The position numbers and the translations under genes were made by a program. Below are positions 51,659-55,417 of a stretch of DNA of 55,417 bases, in pieces. The stretch covers positions 1-55,417 of the forward strand of contig JAXMBL010000013.1 of NCBI GenBank assembly GCA_046349915.1, given 5' to 3'. Position 1 is the stretch's first letter. Each line of letters opens with the position of its first letter. The notes under the pieces were generated by a model that saw only the letters and a program-made list of their open reading frames with translations, searched no databases and was not told the origin of the DNA. This DNA comes from CAIXSC01 sp046349915 (GTDB taxonomy: Bacteria > Planctomycetota > Planctomycetia > Pirellulales > Pirellulaceae).

Positions 51659-54600
51659 GTGGATGCCGTGTCGAGTGGATCGAGCAGCGCCCGTGCGGAA
51701 TGGAACGCGTGTGTCGCAGAACTTGCGGCGGCCAGTGATCCGGACGCCTTTGCGCAGGCTGCCGACCAAGTGTTTTTCAAGAAACTCGTGGAATCGGAGT
51801 GCCTATTGCTCCGGGCCGCTCGAGAACGTCCGGATATGCCGCTCGACATTCCAGCCACGCTGCGCAAGCACGTCAGCCGGCTGTACTTGTCAGGGAGCGA
51901 TGGCACAGCGTCCCAGAATCCGTTGGATGCCCGCGCACTCGTCCTCCGTGCGGCATTGGGCGGAGAATCCTCGACTCACGATATCGTGTCTTGGTTGCGA
52001 CAAGCCGTCGAGATCTACAGCCAGTCTTGGAGCTTTGACTGGTGGGTGCCGTCGTCTTCCCAGGAATTTCAAGTCGGGGAGCCGGCCGTTCTTCGCCGCA
52101 TGCGCACGGATCCCAGCCTGCCACGCCTGCAGGGGCTGCTTGAGGTGCTTCATGAGTTAGCGAATGAAGTGGCGGGCGGCTGGTTTAATCCAGGTTTGCT
52201 GATGGTGGCTGAGATTCTGGCCGCCGTCTGGTGCGAGCGGCCCGAACCGCCCGCAGATTACCTGGTCGCCAGCCACGTGTTGTTGGTTCCTATGGACGAG
52301 TACGAGCCGGGATTTGTCGCGCAACTGCGATTTGAACGCGTCGCGGGCGGCTGCGGCGCGATCTACCCGCATTCGCTTCGGGGCGGCTATCTCCTGACCG
52401 ATCTCGCGTTTCAGGTGGCGATTCAAAACGCGTGGTGGTTGGAAATGGGCCGTGTGCCTGCCGTCGAGCCCCACCGAGTGCCGCGGTTCGACGTCCGCTG
52501 GTCCCTTCATGCGGTGGACCGTCCGGGCTTGTTGCATCTCACCGGCCGCTCGGCGGAATTGGCGTGGGCCGCCGGTTTGCGCTCGCTGCGTAACCGCCAG
52601 GGTTTAGACGACAACGTGGCGGCGACGGCGCAGTTGTCCGGGCCTCTGGTGATTGACCCAAAGACGAACGCCGTCTCGTTCGATCGAACGAATCAGGTCG
52701 ATCCTCGGTTACTTCGCGTCTTCGGCGTCGAACGGAAAGCACTCGCCAAGGAGATGGCGCCTGCGGCGACCGCCCGCCGGATCGTCGAAGTGGTGGTCGC
52801 TCGGGACGAGCCCTTGGCGGGAACGACCGCGGACAATGGAAAGCTGTCGTATGTTCCCGCCGACACGCTCTCAGAAGGGTATCAGCAACTGTCACGTTGG
52901 TCGCGGTTGACGCTCGCCGTCAATCGTCGGCTCGCTCGTCTGGCCCGCAAGCGGCTCCTGGAGGACTGCGGTCGTTATGTGACGTCGACCCTGGCACGCC
53001 GGATGGAGGCCAAGGAATTTACGGGGAAACTACCGGAAAGCGAGGAGGATTGGTATCAGACGCTTGATGTTTCAACTTTGCAGACAATCTTGACCGGCGA
53101 AATCGTGCCGGCCGACCTGATGCGAGCCGGTCTGATGCGGTCCGACTTGCCTGCGCAAGGCTCGGCCGTTCGCCTTGGGCTGTACGCCGACTCAGGAACA
53201 GGGAAGTCGATGCTGTTGAACTTCTGCGAGTATCGCATCGCGCATCGGTGCTCGCAGCCCGCAGTCAATTCCAGTGGTGCGCCGCTCCGCGTTCCGATTC
53301 GTTTGACCAACTTGTCATCGCATTCCTGGGACGACTCGGGGAAGTTCTGGGACGATGTGGCGACGCATCTCAAGCAATTGTGCTCGCTGCAGAACGATCA
53401 ATCGGAAGTCAAGGCGTGGCTCGTCAATCTCCGGGATCGCGGAGCGCTCGTGTTGTTGCTCGACGCGCTCGACCAGACTTCCGAGCTCCCCGATCTCAAG
53501 ACGTGGATTGATCAGAAGGGCGGTGTACGCAACTGCCCGGTCTACATCACGGGTCGGCAATACGCGGTCGAGCGGACTCGCAGCGCGGCGCTCCCGGAAC
53601 ATTGTTGCCTGCTCCGCGTGAATCGCTTCGGGCGGAGGCAGCAGGAACGTTTTCTGGGGCGAGAGCGGAGCGCTCGATTGCTTCCCCAGCAAGGCGACGA
53701 CAAGAAGACGCAGCAGGAAAAGGCGCGTTGGAGCGCTCTGCTGGAAGTTCCGATGCTGCTCAAAATGGTCCGGGATCTGGATGCGGCGGGGGAGCTGCTC
53801 CGGTTTCCGAATCGTGAGCGTGTTTACTCGGCGGCGATCGACCGCCTGATCCTCAAGGGGTTGGATTCGGCGCGGCAGGCGCATGGGAGATTCGAGGATA
53901 TTGTGCCTGAGGCAGTGCGTCTGTGGTTCGCGGAGGCCGCCTGGCACATGGTTTCGCGGGGCAATTTTACGGGCGCCGTCGCCGACTTGGATTACCGCGA
54001 TTTGACCAACTACTTGAAGAAGAACGCCGAATTGCCGTCCGCCACGCTGCTAGATCAGATCAATATCGTGACGCAGCGCGAACTGCGGAGTTTGATCGCG
54101 GGCGCCTCGACATCGCTTGAATGGCGTCACCTGTCGTTCTGCGAGTATTTCGCGGGAATCCATCTGGCGGAGAACCTTGACTTGCCGCAGGCCCGCGCGG
54201 CATTGGGAGAGACTCTCGACGTTTCGGCCGCCGCCGCAAACGACGACGAGATAGAGCGGATCGACAGTAACGGACGGACAACGCGCGGTGTCGAACGATC
54301 GCCGTCCGACCGCTGGCAGTGGATTTTTCGTTTCGCGCTCTCGCGGGCACACGCGCGAGCGACAAGCCCCGAGGCGACTTCGTCGGAGGCAAAAATCTAC
54401 GCCGAGCGCCGGGATTCGTTGGCCTCGCTGATCATGGGGTTTGGTTCGCCATTCGTCGTCTATGATGCGATCGACGAAGATTCCGTGGCGCTTTCCCCCA
54501 AGGTCGATAAACTCTGCCGTTGGCTGGTGCATCAAGATTGGAGTTGGGTCAAGGACTACCGACCGGCCTGGAAGGCACAAGACTCGCGGCCAGTTTTGGA

Positions 54601-55417
54601 CGCGAAGTCGATGGAGGTTCTCCGATGCAGTATTGATCGCCGCTACCGCAACAGTCGCTGCCTGCACGCGGCATGGGAGCTGCTCGAAGCCGTCGATTCG
54701 GCCGCGGCCCGCGAGATTCGCGAGCGGTTTCTCGGCGAGTTCGCGGCGTTGGCCGCTGCGCCCGCGAGCGAGAAACAGCGGGCCACGATTGCAGCGCTAC
54801 GAGACGATTTTGTCCGCTGTCCACGCGATCCGCGACAGGACGGACAGCCTTTCCTCATGGGTTCGCCCGCAGGAAAGGGCGAGGGAGTCGAGCGGCCACA
54901 GCACCCCGTGGTCGTGCAGCCCTTCGAGATGCAGGCGACCGTCGTGACAAACTCGCAGTTTGAGCTGTTCGACCCGTCGCATCGTTACCTGCGGGATCAA
55001 TACAGTTGGGCGCCCGACCAGCCAGCGATCTACGTGAACTGGTTCATGGCGACGATGTTCTGCCGCTGGCTGGGAGACGAATATCGGCTGCCGACCGAAG
55101 CGGAATGGGAATATGCATGCCGCGCCGGTACGGCCACGGAATTTCACTTCGGGGACGCGCTCAATGGAACCCAGGCGAACTGCGACGGCAACCATCCGCA
55201 TGGCACGGAAGTCAAGGGACCTTATCTGGAACGCACGACGCCGGTCAAGACAGAATGCTATCCGGCGAACGCCTGGGGCCTCTACGACATGCACGGCAAC
55301 GTGTGGGAATGGTGCGGTGACTGGTACGTCAGCAACTGGTACGCGCAGCGGAGGGCCAATTATGGGACGATCGCGGCTCCCGATGAGGGTGGTCCCACCG
55401 TCGGTTCGTGGCGAGTG
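51659..55417 (+). CDS. STAND protein: possible Lon-like region, NACHT NTPase, FGE-sulfatase domain (C-terminus beyond the edge)
   Basis: An unbroken frame of 1253 codons reaching the right edge. Residues about 240-400 contain HLTGRSAELAWAAGLRSLRN with Ser298, and LRVFGVERKALAKEM with Lys360: these recall the Ser and Lys of Lon (S16) proteases, though the spacing is longer than usual, so this assignment is tentative. The NACHT domain runs from about 500: Walker A YADSGTGKSML (Lys516), Walker B ALVLLLDALDQ (Asp602), and the winged-helix-like WRHLSFCEYFAG near 824. From 1065 an FGE-sulfatase fold begins (FLMGSPAGKGEG, AIYVNWFMATMFCRWL, LPTEAEWEYACRAG, MHGNVWEWCGDW). No start codon better than the GTG at 51659 is visible. 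Such multidomain STAND ATPases sense invaders and trigger effectors; here the Lon-like part could be the effector and the FGE-like part the sensor. Confidence 0.85.
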   Translation, partial: MDAVSSGSSSARAEWNACVAELAAASDPDAFAQAADQVFFKKLVESECLLLRAARERPDMPLDIPATLRKHVSRLYLSGSDGTASQNPLDARALVLRAALGGESSTHDIVSWLRQAVEIYSQSWSFDWWVPSSSQEFQVGEPAVLRRMRTDPSLPRLQGLLEVLHELANEVAGGWFNPGLLMVAEILAAVWCERPEPPADYLVASHVLLVPMDEYEPGFVAQLRFERVAGGCGAIYPHSLRGGYLLTDLAFQVAIQNAWWLEMGRVPAVEPHRVPRFDVRWSLHAVDRPGLLHLTGRSAELAWAAGLRSLRNRQGLDDNVAATAQLSGPLVIDPKTNAVSFDRTNQVDPRLLRVFGVERKALAKEMAPAATARRIVEVVVARDEPLAGTTADNGKLSYVPADTLSEGYQQLSRWSRLTLAVNRRLARLARKRLLEDCGRYVTSTLARRMEAKEFTGKLPESEEDWYQTLDVSTLQTILTGEIVPADLMRAGLMRSDLPAQGSAVRLGLYADSGTGKSMLLNFCEYRIAHRCSQPAVNSSGAPLRVPIRLTNLSSHSWDDSGKFWDDVATHLKQLCSLQNDQSEVKAWLVNLRDRGALVLLLDALDQTSELPDLKTWIDQKGGVRNCPVYITGRQYAVERTRSAALPEHCCLLRVNRFGRRQQERFLGRERSARLLPQQGDDKKTQQEKARWSALLEVPMLLKMVRDLDAAGELLRFPNRERVYSAAIDRLILKGLDSARQAHGRFEDIVPEAVRLWFAEAAWHMVSRGNFTGAVADLDYRDLTNYLKKNAELPSATLLDQINIVTQRELRSLIAGASTSLEWRHLSFCEYFAGIHLAENLDLPQARAALGETLDVSAAAANDDEIERIDSNGRTTRGVERSPSDRWQWIFRFALSRAHARATSPEATSSEAKIYAERRDSLASLIMGFGSPFVVYDAIDEDSVALSPKVDKLCRWLVHQDWSWVKDYRPAWKAQDSRPVLDAKSMEVLRCSIDRRYRNSRCLHAAWELLEAVDSAAAREIRERFLGEFAALAAAPASEKQRATIAALRDDFVRCPRDPRQDGQPFLMGSPAGKGEGVERPQHPVVVQPFEMQATVVTNSQFELFDPSHRYLRDQYSWAPDQPAIYVNWFMATMFCRWLGDEYRLPTEAEWEYACRAGTATEFHFGDALNGTQANCDGNHPHGTEVKGPYLERTTPVKTECYPANAWGLYDMHGNVWEWCGDWYVSNWYAQRRANYGTIAAPDEGGPTVGSWRV

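Noticed and set aside
1..55417. rRNA, tRNA, tmRNA or riboswitch genes
   Set aside because: None recognised by eye on either strand; the smpB gene has no tmRNA gene visible beside it.

Overview
The window looks like a chromosomal segment from a Planctomycetota bacterium of the Pirellula/Gemmata type. The evidence is moderately high GC, a planctomycete-style ECF sigma factor, many secreted proteins known mainly from this phylum, a large serine recombinase of the planctomycete kind, and REP-like palindromes in intergenic spaces. No rRNA, tRNA or CRISPR array was recognised. All calls come from reading the sequence and its translations; no database search was run.

Layout. (1) 1-2.2 kb: an alpha/beta hydrolase cut by the left edge and a secreted Kelch protein. 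(2) 2.6-10.4 kb: a first cluster of small, mostly unrecognised genes, all on the plus strand and separated by imperfect hairpins that look like integron attC sites (R'' ending in AAC, R' starting with GTT, about 85-100 bp). Contents include an ankyrin protein, two DUF4274-like paralogues, a SIMPL protein, a broken PIN gene and an Imm1-like immunity gene. (3) 11.3-35.0 kb: ordinary chromosome, with an RraA-like protein, SmpB, a LolCDE-type exporter, a CPFC-motif protein followed by two DUF3299-like proteins, an ECF sigma factor, an amino-acid ABC binding protein fused to its permease, a glutathione peroxidase, a ThuA-like protein, an XRE regulator, an adaptor-ATPase-permease-permease exporter and two ABC-2 ATPase/permease pairs. 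(4) 35.0-43.3 kb: a second attC-like cassette cluster interrupted by a 2.8 kb IS91-type element with a tyrosine recombinase and a Y2 transposase. (5) 43.4-45.9 kb: two secreted or Tat-exported proteins and gene debris. (6) 45.9-49.6 kb: a large serine recombinase with a repeated HTH C-terminus, a strong terminator, a small protein and IS66 remains. (7) 49.6-55.4 kb: an E1/ThiF-like protein and a small proline-rich protein, divergent from a very large STAND protein. That protein has a possible Lon-like region, a NACHT NTPase and a C-terminal FGE-sulfatase domain, and runs off the right edge.

How it fits together. The two cassette clusters resemble a CALIN (attC cluster without a nearby integron integrase). 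The IS91-type element appears to have used attC sites as targets. At 39,009-41,942 the two halves of one attC flank the element and their R boxes are exactly complementary, and several internally deleted or partial copies of the element sit at the 3' ends of other cassettes. A second, unrelated MITE-like family with CCGTCTAA iterons is also spread through the clusters. The right end is the best candidate for a little-described conflict or defence locus.
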